Below, piece by piece: positions 53,798-60,027 of a DNA stretch of 60,027 bases. This stretch comes from Chloroflexota bacterium (GTDB lineage: Bacteria; Chloroflexota; Dormibacteria; CF-121). The stretch's first letter is position 1; every line of letters starts with the position of its first letter. The notes beneath the pieces were generated by a model, which did no database searches, was not told where the DNA came from, and saw nothing but the letters and a program-made list of their open reading frames with translations. The stretch is taken from the NCBI GenBank assembly GCA_005881425.1, contig VBIC01000103.1, forward strand, positions 26,817 to 86,843, in the 5' to 3' direction. The position numbers and the translations under genes are program-made.

Positions 53798-54807
53798 AGC
53801 TTCGTGCCCAGCGTCTGGGCGATGGTACGCACCGCCTGCATCAGGTTGCGGAAGTCCTCCGGGGTCAGCGATTGGGCTCCGTCGGAGAGCGCGGCCTCAG
53901 GGTGGGGGTGGACTTCGATCATCAGGCCGTGGGCTCCGGCCGCGATCCCGGCCATCGCCATCGGCGCCACCAGCGAACGGCGCCCGGTCCCGTGGCTGGG
54001 GTCGACGATCACCGGCAGATGGCTCAGCTCGCGTACCAGCGGGACGGCGTTGAGGTCGAGCGTGTTGCGCGTATAGGTCTCGAAGGTCCGGATGCCCCGC
54101 TCGCAGAGGATGACGTCGTAGTTGCCCTGGGAGAGGACGTACTCGGCGGAGAGGAGCCACTCCTCGATGGTGGCCGACATGCCCCGCTTGAGGAGCACGG
54201 GGATGCGGGTCCGGCCGACCTCGGAGAGGAGGGCGAAGTTCTGCATGTTGCGGGCGCCTATCTGGAGCACGTCGGCGACCTCGCCGACCGCCTCGATGTC
54301 GGCGGGTGTGAGCACCTCCGCCACCACCGGCAGGCCGGTCTCCTTGCGCGCCTGGGCCAGGATGCGCAGCCCGTCGTGGCGCAGGCCCTGGAAGGTATAG
54401 GGCGAGGTCCTGGGCTTGAAGGCGCCGCCGCGGAGGGCGTGGGCTCCCGCGTCGCGAACCTGCCGGGCGGTCTCCAGGAAGACCGCCTCCGACTCCACCG
54501 AGCAGGGACCGGCCACGATCCAGAGCCCATCGCCTCCCACCTCGCGGGTCCCCACGGTGACCTTTGTGTTGCGCGGGCGGAACTCACGGTTGGACAGCTT
54601 GAACGGCTTGCTGATCGGGACCACGTTGGCCACGCCGGGAGCCTCCTCGAAGAGGTCGCGCAAGGCCACCGGGTTGACCCCGATCACTCCGATCACTGTC
54701 CGCTCCTCACCCGAGCTCATGTGGGTCTTGAACCCGTGCGACTCGACCTGCTCGACCACCGCCCGGACCTGGGCGGGAGTCGCGTCGTGGCGCATGACGA
54801 TGATCAC
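53794..54807 (-). CDS. aroF: 3-deoxy-7-phosphoheptulonate synthase (AroF-type, N-terminal regulatory domain)
   Basis: First committed shikimate step. Residues 1-75 are a ferredoxin-like regulatory domain ([20 protein letters not shown]). The catalytic barrel has [68 protein letters not shown] (metal His) and [18 protein letters not shown]. At 337 residues it is the Thermotoga-like type Ibeta. It is co-transcribed with aroH just upstream, a pairing in which chorismate mutase can associate with and regulate this enzyme in some bacteria. Confidence 0.95.
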   Translation of the reverse strand: MIIVMRHDATPAQVRAVVEQVESHGFKTHMSSGEERTVIGVIGVNPVALRDLFEEAPGVANVVPISKPFKLSNREFRPRNTKVTVGTREVGGDGLWIVAGPCSVESEAVFLETARQVRDAGAHALRGGAFKPRTSPYTFQGLRHDGLRILAQARKETGLPVVAEVLTPADIEAVGEVADVLQIGARNMQNFALLSEVGRTRIPVLLKRGMSATIEEWLLSAEYVLSQGNYDVILCERGIRTFETYTRNTLDLNAVPLVRELSHLPVIVDPSHGTGRRSLVAPMAMAGIAAGAHGLMIEVHPHPEAALSDGAQSLTPEDFRNLMQAVRTIAQTLGTKL

Positions 54808-55172
54808 GGGCGGCTCCTCAGGCGGCTCGCGCCGCGCAGGTAAATGAAGCGCAGCTCGGACGCCGCGCGTTCGGTGTTGACCAGGACCAGCACGCGGATG
54901 CAGCGCGGCACGTTGCCGTCCTGGCCGGCCGCAAGCTCCATCTCGTGGCCGCAGAGCATGGGCACCTCAGCCCATCCCATCCGGCGCGCGGCCACGGCCG
55001 GGAATTCCGCCGTCAGATCCCGGGTGGTGGTGAACCAGGCGGCGGCGACGTCGGAGCGCACGATCCCGTTTTCGTCGAGGAGGGCGCCCAGCAGTTCCTG
55101 GGTGGCTTCCACGATCGCCTGCGGGGAATCCTCCTCGACCGTGGTCGCACCGCGGATGCCACGAACCGCCAT
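54804..55172 (-). CDS. aroH: Chorismate mutase, AroH type
   Basis: Monofunctional trimeric-type chorismate mutase of 122 residues. It starts VRGIRGATTVEEDSPQAIVE, with the active-site Arg in RGIRGAT, followed by FTTTRDLTAEFPAVAARRMG, VPMLCGHEMEL and IRVLVLVNTER. First gene of the aromatic operon; the strong hairpin at 55243-55275 lies just upstream, so its promoter should lie in 55173-55242. Confidence 0.95.
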   Translation of the reverse strand: MAVRGIRGATTVEEDSPQAIVEATQELLGALLDENGIVRSDVAAAWFTTTRDLTAEFPAVAARRMGWAEVPMLCGHEMELAAGQDGNVPRCIRVLVLVNTERAASELRFIYLRGASRLRSRP

Positions 55173-55242
55173 GGGAGACCAAATTGTAGATCGGCCCCCA
55201 GGCCAGAGGGAATCGCCAGACCAATAGAAGGATGGGATGAGC

Positions 55243-55275
55243 CTGAGCCGGCGGGCCGCCGGCCCGCCGGTTCAG
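55243..55275 (-). terminator. 15-pair hairpin separating the CBS-BON operon from the aro operon
   Basis: On either strand CTGAG followed by CCGGCGGGCC (55248-55257) pairs with GGCCCGCCGG (55261-55270) followed by TTCAG around a 3-base loop, with one G-T pair. It lies 18 bases after the BON gene stop on the minus strand. No T-run follows. Confidence 0.65.
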
Positions 55276-55292
55276 CGCAGTCGGTCAACTGA

Positions 55293-55889
55293 TCAGGCGC
55301 TCGACTCCCGGCGCACGTCGGCCTGGTTGGGCGAGACCGTGCCCGGCAGATGCAACAGGTTCTCGACCCCGGCCACGCCGTGAATGTGCCGGGCGGCCCG
55401 CTCGATGGCCTCGATCTGGTCCGGGCGGGAAAGCTCGCCCCGCAGCACGACCACCCCGTTGCGCACGTCTACCGAGATCCCACCCTTGGGCAGGCCGGTT
55501 TCCCGGAAGATCTCGCTCTCCACGCGGTCGGCGATGGTCACGTCGTCTCCGGCGGGCCGTCCGCTGCTCAGGTGGACGACACGCTGCTTCAGCCCAACCG
55601 TCTGGGCATTCATTCCGCGCCCCATCCGGCCCACCTCCCCCGCCCAGCGGCGGATCAGGCCTGAGAGCCGATCCTGAGCCTCCACCCGTCGCCTGCGGCC
55701 GCGCTCGGGGTCCAGGAAGTAGGCGAGCAGCCCGCCGATGGTGCCGCCGACGAGCAGCGCGGAGACCCGCGGGCCGCCACGGCGGCCGCGGGCCCGCGAC
55801 TTGAGGTCCTTGAGCGTCTGGTCCGCTTCGCGGCCGGGCTTGATCGCCCTGGCCCGGGCGGTGAGCGCTCTGGCTCTGGTCCGGATCAC
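55293..55889 (-). CDS. BON-domain protein with a hydrophobic segment
   Basis: A 198-residue protein. A basic N-terminus is followed by a glycine-rich hydrophobic stretch (SALLVGGTIGGLLAYFLDPE, about 43-62), a YtxH-like arrangement. After a charged helix, a C-terminal BON domain (about 118-185) shows DRVESEIFRETGLPKGGISV, RNGVVVLRGELSRPDQIEAI and IHGVAGVENLLHLPG. BON domains bind membranes or ligands and often occur in stress proteins. It starts one base after the CBS gene stop. Confidence 0.8.
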   Translation of the reverse strand: MIRTRARALTARARAIKPGREADQTLKDLKSRARGRRGGPRVSALLVGGTIGGLLAYFLDPERGRRRRVEAQDRLSGLIRRWAGEVGRMGRGMNAQTVGLKQRVVHLSSGRPAGDDVTIADRVESEIFRETGLPKGGISVDVRNGVVVLRGELSRPDQIEAIERAARHIHGVAGVENLLHLPGTVSPNQADVRRESSA

Positions 55890-55890
55890 G

Positions 55891-56310
55891 TCAGGCGCCC
55901 CTGGTCACGCCGACCGTGGCCTTCTCCGCCGCGCCCTTGCCGCCGGTGGCCTGCACCAGGTTGCCGTGGCTGAGCACGCCGACCAGCCGGCCGCCTTCGA
56001 CCACCGGGAGCCGCCGGACCTCAGCCTGGTCCATCTTCCTGGCCGCCTTCTCGAGGTCGTCCTCGGGGCTGATCGTTTGCACTTCCACGCTCATCACGTG
56101 CTCCACCGTCTCGCTGGCGAGATCGTGGCCTTCGGCAAGGCAGCGGATGACGATGTCCCGGTCGGTGATGACCCCGACCAGCTTCTCGTCCCCCTCGACC
56201 ACCGGTATGAAGCCGGAGTTCTCCTGCTTCATCTTGCGGGCGACGTCCCTGAGCGTGTCGTTGGTCTTCGCCTTGGTGATGGTCTTGGCCATCGCGTCAC
56301 GGACCTTCAT
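55891..56310 (-). CDS. Two-CBS-domain protein
   Basis: A 139-residue protein made of two CBS repeats: MKVRDAMAKTITKAKTNDTL through VEGDEKLVGVITDRDIVIRC, then EHVMSVEVQTISPEDDLEKA through VVEGGRLVGVLSHGNLVQAT. Such pairs usually bind adenine nucleotides. ATG 56310 is supported by GAGGAGG ten bases upstream and by the start of the first repeat; the much longer open frame beyond it is not protein-like. It shares an AT-rich divergent region with the small gene at 56419. Confidence 0.87.
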   Translation of the reverse strand: MKVRDAMAKTITKAKTNDTLRDVARKMKQENSGFIPVVEGDEKLVGVITDRDIVIRCLAEGHDLASETVEHVMSVEVQTISPEDDLEKAARKMDQAEVRRLPVVEGGRLVGVLSHGNLVQATGGKGAAEKATVGVTRGA

Positions 56311-56418
56311 GGCGCGCACCTCCTCAGTTGCGGGATATTGAGGGTTCAGCCCTCTATTATACCACTGACTATATACTGGTTTATGATAGCGGTATATCCA
56401 GTTCGGGAGGTGAGCGCG
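56311..56418. promoter_or_regulatory. AT-rich divergent promoter region
   Basis: An unusually AT-rich stretch (56355-56400) between the CBS and small-protein genes. On the minus strand TATAAT (in GGTATAATAGAGG) is a perfect -10 box for the CBS gene, followed by a GAGGG-TTCAG-CCCTC hairpin in its leader (56340-56354). On the plus strand TATGAT is a possible -10 for the gene at 56419. No good -35 boxes are seen. Confidence 0.5.
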
Positions 56419-56658
56419 ATGGCGGAACGCATCAGCCGGCGCCGCGAAAAGGAGCCCGAGCTCAGGCCGCAGGACCCCAGGGGGATCAAACGCAAGCTGA
56501 GTCACGAGATGGCCGGTCAGCCCCCGCCCGAGCAGGCCAGGCGGGTCCTGGAGGAGGTCGATCGCGAGGTCTCGGGCGAGTACGAGCGCGAGCAGGAGCA
56601 GAAGGCGGCTGGAGTCAGTCGAAGAGCTTCCGGAGGTCGACCGACGCCTCGGCCCTGA
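56419..56658 (+). CDS. Small highly charged protein
   Basis: A 79-residue protein rich in Arg and Glu, beginning MAERISRRREKEPELRPQDP and containing QARRVLEEVDREVSGEYERE, probably a long helix. ATG 56419 is preceded by GGGAGGTG at normal spacing. No family is recognised. Its end overlaps the convergent ligase gene by 44 bases. Bases 56535-56568 of this gene recur as a perfect inverted copy inside moaA. Confidence 0.6.
   Translation: MAERISRRREKEPELRPQDPRGIKRKLSHEMAGQPPPEQARRVLEEVDREVSGEYEREQEQKAAGVSRRASGGRPTPRP
56535..56568 (+). repeat. 34-base inverted repeat, copy A (in small-protein gene)
   Basis: The reverse complement of 56535-56568 is identical over all 34 bases to 57767-57800 in moaA. 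Here the sequence encodes ARRVLEEVDRE, which fits the charged helix, so this looks like the source copy. Confidence 0.9.
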
Positions 56659-57637
56659 GCTGGACCAGGGTGCACTCGCGCGGCGGTTTGTCCGGCCGCC
56701 AGCGCAGAAAGCGCACGCCGTGCCTGAAGCGGTCGCCCTCCAGGCGATCGAAGCCCACCTCGCAGACCAGCTCCGGGCGCAGCGGCTCCCATTCCATGCT
56801 GCGTTCGGTGGCCCACCGGCTGGGACCGCCGGGGGTACGCCCCTCGCCGAAGTCCGAGGGTCCACGGTGCGCCTCCAGCAGCGCGACCAGCTCCCGGCGC
56901 TGGGCGTCGTCGAAGCTCGAGGTGTGTCCAACGTACTCGAGCGTCTTGCCCCGGTAGGCGCCGAGCAGGAGCGAGCCGACCCGTTTCCCGTCCTTGCCCC
57001 AGCGGAATCCGCCCACCACGCAGTCCGCTGTCCGCTGCTCCTTGACCTTGATCATCGCCCGCTCGCCGGAATGGTAGACGTCGTTCAGCCGCTTGGCCAC
57101 GATGCCGTCCAGGCCCGTGCCGCGGTACTCGTTGAGCCAGCCGAGCGCCGTGTCCACGTTCGCGGTCAGCGGGCTCAGGTATACGGGCGGTGGAGGTGAG
57201 CCGAGCATCGCTTCCAGCCGTGCTCGTCGCTCACTCAGCGTCAGCTGGCGGAAGTCCTGTTCGCCGTCGGCGAGGGCGTCGAAGGCGATGTACGAGGCCG
57301 GGGTCTCGGCAGCCAGCATCTTGATCCGCGAGGCGGCCGGATGGATGCGCTGCAGCATCAGGTCGAAGTCCGTGCCCTGGCCGGTGAAGATCACGATCTC
57401 GCCGTCGAGGACGACTCGCGGGGGGGCGATCCGCTGCAGGGCGGGGACCAGCTCCGGGAAGTAGCGCGCGAGGGGCTTCTCGTTCCGGCTGTAGAGCGCG
57501 ACCTCGTCGCCGTCTCTGAAGGCCAGGCAGCGAAACCCGTCCCATTTCGGCTCGTATTGCCAGCCTTCGCCCCGCGGCAGCCGGGACTGGACCTTGGCCT
57601 CCATCGAGGAGATGGGCGGAGTGATCGGCAGGCGCAT
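56615..57637 (-). CDS. ATP-dependent DNA ligase (LigC/LigD-ligase type)
   Basis: A 340-residue adenylating ligase without nuclease or polymerase domains. Nucleotidyltransferase motif I is EPKWDGFR (Lys near residue 31); others are VVLDGEIVIF (III), YIAFDALA, GLDGIVAKRLNDVYHSGERA (IV) and MIKVKEQRTADCVVGGFRWG (V). The OB fold follows (ELVCEVGFDRL, FLRWRPDKPPRECT). No Ku gene is in the window. It would serve in DNA break or base-excision repair. Divergent from moaA. Confidence 0.92.
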   Translation of the reverse strand: MRLPITPPISSMEAKVQSRLPRGEGWQYEPKWDGFRCLAFRDGDEVALYSRNEKPLARYFPELVPALQRIAPPRVVLDGEIVIFTGQGTDFDLMLQRIHPAASRIKMLAAETPASYIAFDALADGEQDFRQLTLSERRARLEAMLGSPPPPVYLSPLTANVDTALGWLNEYRGTGLDGIVAKRLNDVYHSGERAMIKVKEQRTADCVVGGFRWGKDGKRVGSLLLGAYRGKTLEYVGHTSSFDDAQRRELVALLEAHRGPSDFGEGRTPGGPSRWATERSMEWEPLRPELVCEVGFDRLEGDRFRHGVRFLRWRPDKPPRECTLVQLRAEASVDLRKLFD

Positions 57638-57689
57638 CGATCCATTGTGGCAGCGCTACACTGGCTGGGTGGAAGGGCATCCCTCAGTC

Positions 57690-58631
57690 GTGCTCCGAGA
57701 CACGTTCGGCCGCGTGGCCGACGACCTGCGGATCTCGGTCACCGACCGCTGCAATTTCCGCTGCGTCTCGCGATCGACCTCCTCCAGGACCCGCCTGGCC
57801 GTGCTCCTGGTCCAGGAGTGCGGCGTGCGCACCATCCGCCTGACCGGCGGCGAGCCCCTGGTGCGCCGGGGCATCGAGGAGCTGACCGCGATGCTGGCCG
57901 CGATCGATCCCCGGGTGGACCTGGCCATGACCACCAACGGGATCCTGCTGCAGGAGAAGGCGGCGGCTCTGCGGTCCGCCGGCCTGCGCCGTCTCAACGT
58001 CAGCCTGGACACGCTCCACAGCGACCGCTTCAAAGCCATCGTCCGGCGGGACGCCTTCGATCGGGTGCTGGCGGGGCTCTGGGCGGCAAGGGAGGCCGGC
58101 TTCAGCCCGATCAAGCTCAACGTGGTCGTGATGCGGGGGCGCAACGACGACGAGATCCTGGATTTCGCCCGCCTGGCCCGGCGGGAAGGCTACGAGGTCC
58201 GGTTCATCGAGTTCATGCCGCTCGACGCGCAGGGGGACTGGAGCGCCGACGCGGTGGTCGCCAGCCGCGACGTGATCGAGGCCATTGATCGCGAGTTCCC
58301 CCTTCAGGCCGCGCCCGAGGAGCGGCCGGCGCCCGCCACGCGCTTCAGGTTCAAGGACGGGAGCCCGGGCGGGATCGGCGTCATCCCCTCGGTGAGCGAC
58401 GCCTTCTGCCGGGTCTGCAACCGGATCCGTCTCACCGCGGACGGCCGCCTGCGCACCTGTCTCTTCTCCCTCCGAGAGCACGACCTGCGCGGTCCGATGC
58501 GGGCCGGGGCCTCGGACCGGGAGCTCGTCAGCGCCATCGCCGCCGCGGTCTGGCAGAAAGAGGAGGGGCACAAGATCGGACAGGCCGACTTCGTGCGCCC
58601 GGCCCGATCGATGAGCCAGATCGGCGGCTGA
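57690..58631 (+). CDS. moaA: GTP 3',8-cyclase MoaA with disrupted radical-SAM cluster motif
   Basis: First enzyme of molybdenum cofactor synthesis, a two-cluster radical-SAM protein. LRISVTDRCNFRCV shows Cys21 and Cys25, but the expected third Cys (CVYC) is Arg28, and the next 15 or so residues expected before GVRTIRLTGGEPLVRRG are missing or replaced. The foreign stretch is a perfect inverted copy of 56535-56568. The rest is normal: TTNGILL, RLNVSLDTLHSDRF, RFIEFMPLDAQGDW and the C-terminal cluster FCRVCNRIRLTADGRLRTCL. The frame is intact, but the protein as written should not bind its SAM cluster. Starts at GTG 57669 or ATG 57594 are alternatives. Confidence 0.88.
   Translation: MLRDTFGRVADDLRISVTDRCNFRCVSRSTSSRTRLAVLLVQECGVRTIRLTGGEPLVRRGIEELTAMLAAIDPRVDLAMTTNGILLQEKAAALRSAGLRRLNVSLDTLHSDRFKAIVRRDAFDRVLAGLWAAREAGFSPIKLNVVVMRGRNDDEILDFARLARREGYEVRFIEFMPLDAQGDWSADAVVASRDVIEAIDREFPLQAAPEERPAPATRFRFKDGSPGGIGVIPSVSDAFCRVCNRIRLTADGRLRTCLFSLREHDLRGPMRAGASDRELVSAIAAAVWQKEEGHKIGQADFVRPARSMSQIGG
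57767..57800 (-). repeat. 34-base inverted repeat, copy B (in moaA)
   Basis: Perfect inverted match to 56535-56568, placed exactly where the third radical-SAM cysteine should be. It translates as non-MoaA residues (SRSTSSRTRLA), so this looks like the recipient copy. Confidence 0.9.
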
Positions 58632-58657
58632 GGCGGATTCGCTCCGAGAGCGCGCAG

Positions 58658-59029
58658 ATGGCCGCCGAGCTCGCCGACGAGAAGTGCGTCCCCTGCAGGG
58701 GTGGGACGCCGCCGCTTCAGTCGGACCAGATCGCGGTTCTGCTGCCCCGCGTCGAGGGATGGCGGGTGGAGGATGAACGCAAGCTGGTCAAGTCCTTCAA
58801 GTTCCGCGACTGGCTGGACGCGGTCGCCTTCGTCAACGAGGTCACTCCCATCGCCGAGGCCGAGGGCCACCATCCGGACCTCTACGTCCGCTGGGGCCAG
58901 GTCACGGCGTACCTGTGGACCCACAAGATCGACGGGCTGACCACGAGCGATTTCGTGATGGCGGCCAAGCTGGACCGCGCCTTCGGGGCGCACCGGCCCG
59001 CCGCGACCTCCGCCGGCGCCACTGCATGA
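58658..59029 (+). CDS. Pterin-4a-carbinolamine dehydratase-like protein
   Basis: A 123-residue PCD/DCoH-fold protein. The active-site pattern is EGHHPDLYVRWGQVTAYLWT followed by HKIDGLTTSDF; it also has LLPRVEGWRVEDERKLVKSF. An N-terminal CVPC may be a local addition. It follows moaA by 26 bases. PCD-like proteins in Moco gene clusters are thought to act in cofactor metabolism instead of phenylalanine hydroxylation, which this context supports. Its stop overlaps holA as ATGA. Confidence 0.9.
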   Translation: MAAELADEKCVPCRGGTPPLQSDQIAVLLPRVEGWRVEDERKLVKSFKFRDWLDAVAFVNEVTPIAEAEGHHPDLYVRWGQVTAYLWTHKIDGLTTSDFVMAAKLDRAFGAHRPAATSAGATA

Positions 59030-60006
59030 TCACCCTCCTGCACGGCGCCGAGAGCTACCTGGTCGACCGCGCCGCGCGTCAGCTGCTGGACCGCTTGAGG
59101 AGCGGGGTGACGGTGGACTTCAACTACGAGGACGTGGCGGCGGAGACCCTGACCCCCGACTCCTTCGTGCAGATGCTCTCCACCCTGCCCTTCATCGACG
59201 CCACCCGGGTGCTCGTCCTGCGTGAGCTCGGACTGCTGAGCGGCCGCAAGGAACGGGGAGGCGGGGCGGAGCGGGCCGCCGCGGCCCTGGAGTCGATACC
59301 CGATTCCACCCACCTGGTCCTGATCCTGCACGACGTCGCCAGTCCCGGCAACCCGATGATGAAGGCGATCGCGGCCGCCGTCCGCGACCGGCGCGCCAGC
59401 ATCGAGCGGTTCGACCCTCCACGGCGGGCCGATCGGGCGGGCTGGGTCCGCCGGCTCGCCGAAGAGCGGGGACTCACGATCACCCCGGGCGCGGTCCGCC
59501 TCCTGCTCCAGCGCGTCATCCCGGACCTGCTGGTGATCGAGCAGGAGATCGTCAAGCTGGAGCTGGCCGCCTTTCCCCAAAAGCGCATCGAAGAGCGTAG
59601 CGTCGACGCGCTCGTCGGCGAGTCCAGGGAGGACGAGGTCTGGGCGCTCAGTGACGCCATGGGATCGGATCGTCCCGGCGAGATGGGAGCGGTGCTGCAG
59701 TCCCTGCTCGACGCCGGCCGCGAGCCGACCTACCTCCTCTACACGCTGGTCGCGCACTACAGGCGCCTGCTGCACGCGCGCGCTATCCGCGACCAGGACC
59801 TGGGCCTCGAGGCCCTGCAGGGGCAGCTCAGGGATCATCCCTTCGTAGTCGAGAAGGCCTACCGTCAGGCGGCCGGCTTTCGCACCGAGGAGCTGGAGTG
59901 GGGCTTTCGGGAGCTGCTGCGGATCGAGGAGCAGATCAAGCTCGGGGAGCTGGACGGGAGGCTGGCGATCGAGGGATTCGTGCTGCAGCGGACGCTGCAG
60001 GGCTGA
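59026..60006 (+). CDS. holA: DNA polymerase III subunit delta
   Basis: Clamp-loader delta subunit of 326 residues that opens the sliding clamp. It has N-terminal MITLLHGAESYLVDRAARQL, FVQMLSTLPFIDATRVLVLR, HLVLILHDVASPGNPMMKAI, the middle DLLVIEQEIVKLEL and the C-terminal collar YLLYTLVAHYRRLLHARAIR with FRELLRIEEQIKLGELDG. ATG 59026 overlaps the PCD stop and begins the canonical first strand; the open frame before it is PCD read out of frame. The final 21 bases of the window hold no gene. Confidence 0.93.
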   Translation: MITLLHGAESYLVDRAARQLLDRLRSGVTVDFNYEDVAAETLTPDSFVQMLSTLPFIDATRVLVLRELGLLSGRKERGGGAERAAAALESIPDSTHLVLILHDVASPGNPMMKAIAAAVRDRRASIERFDPPRRADRAGWVRRLAEERGLTITPGAVRLLLQRVIPDLLVIEQEIVKLELAAFPQKRIEERSVDALVGESREDEVWALSDAMGSDRPGEMGAVLQSLLDAGREPTYLLYTLVAHYRRLLHARAIRDQDLGLEALQGQLRDHPFVVEKAYRQAAGFRTEELEWGFRELLRIEEQIKLGELDGRLAIEGFVLQRTLQG

Positions 60007-60027
60007 GGCCCTCCGCCTAGCGCTTTC

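Noticed and set aside
56311-56931. Upstream extension of the CBS protein to 346 residues
   Set aside because: It runs through the divergent promoter region and the antisense of the small gene and ligase; the ATG with GAGGAGG at 56310 begins the first CBS repeat.
1-60027. CRISPR arrays, prophage or restriction/toxin systems
   Set aside because: No regularly spaced repeats, phage structural genes, cas genes or recognisable restriction/toxin motifs were seen anywhere in the window.

Overview
This window is a stretch of high-GC bacterial chromosome. Many genes are packed into operons with 4-base start/stop overlaps. The gene content (type II IPP isomerase, actinobacterial-type prenyl synthase, FtsH/Lon, RsfS/Obg/NadD, an AroK-AroB fusion, and a 31-residue peptide like the ribosomal protein bS22/AURKAIP1-COX24 family) suits a terrestrial monoderm-type lineage. 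Chloroflexota, 'Candidatus Dormibacterota' or a deep Actinomycetota relative would all fit; the sequence alone does not decide between them.

Layout. (1) 1-3709: the 3' end of obg, then nadD, rsfS and a PucR-type regulator. (2) 3729-11585, minus strand: a diterpenoid operon. In transcription order it has a class II diterpene cyclase, a class I terpene synthase, a membrane GGDEF/HD-GYP c-di-GMP protein broken by one frameshift, IPP isomerase, a (geranylgeranyl) prenyl diphosphate synthase and a secreted SGNH hydrolase. A divergent MFS transporter (11798-13051) faces it. (3) 13075-13409: a duplicated stable-RNA promoter, a candidate structured RNA and tRNA-Ala(CGC). (4) About 13410-29300: accessory DNA of visibly lower GC beginning at the tRNA 3' end (one sampled line, 14341-14400, is 34/60 G+C, against 42/60 at 48841-48900). 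It holds a stand-alone LuxR HTH, an acyl-CoA dehydrogenase/thioesterase/KAS III/34-residue peptide/HemL-like aminotransferase/EamA cluster, an IS3 transposase remnant, a large secreted phosphoesterase with PKD domains, and a four-gene operon. That operon encodes an aldehyde-dehydrogenase fused to a degenerate lysyl-tRNA synthetase, a DUF1254 protein, a sulfotransferase and a small four-helix transporter. (5) 29425-43313: a G1 glutamic peptidase, ftsH-lon, a TlpA-like lipoprotein, the bS22-like peptide, thiolase, Flp pilin, a HIT protein, tRNA-Ala(GGC)-leuS and comEA-comEC. (6) 43374-46977: an RnfD/UnbU-like membrane protein divergent from two envelope proteins. (7) 47004-55172, minus strand: a complete chorismate operon aroH-aroF-tyrA-aroA-aroE-aroC-aroKB-aroQ. 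It is followed by an AhpD-like gene whose CxxC motif reads Cys-x-x-TGA and is followed by a SECIS-like hairpin, so it is a candidate selenoprotein. (8) 55293-60027: BON and CBS proteins, a small charged protein, ATP-dependent DNA ligase, moaA, a pterin dehydratase and holA.

The observations I rate highest are the ALDH-LysRS-like fusion operon, the candidate CxxU selenoprotein, the c-di-GMP gene inside the diterpene operon, and a moaA whose third radical-SAM cysteine is replaced by a perfect 34-base inverted copy of sequence lying 1.2 kb away. All functional statements come from motif reading; no database search was possible.
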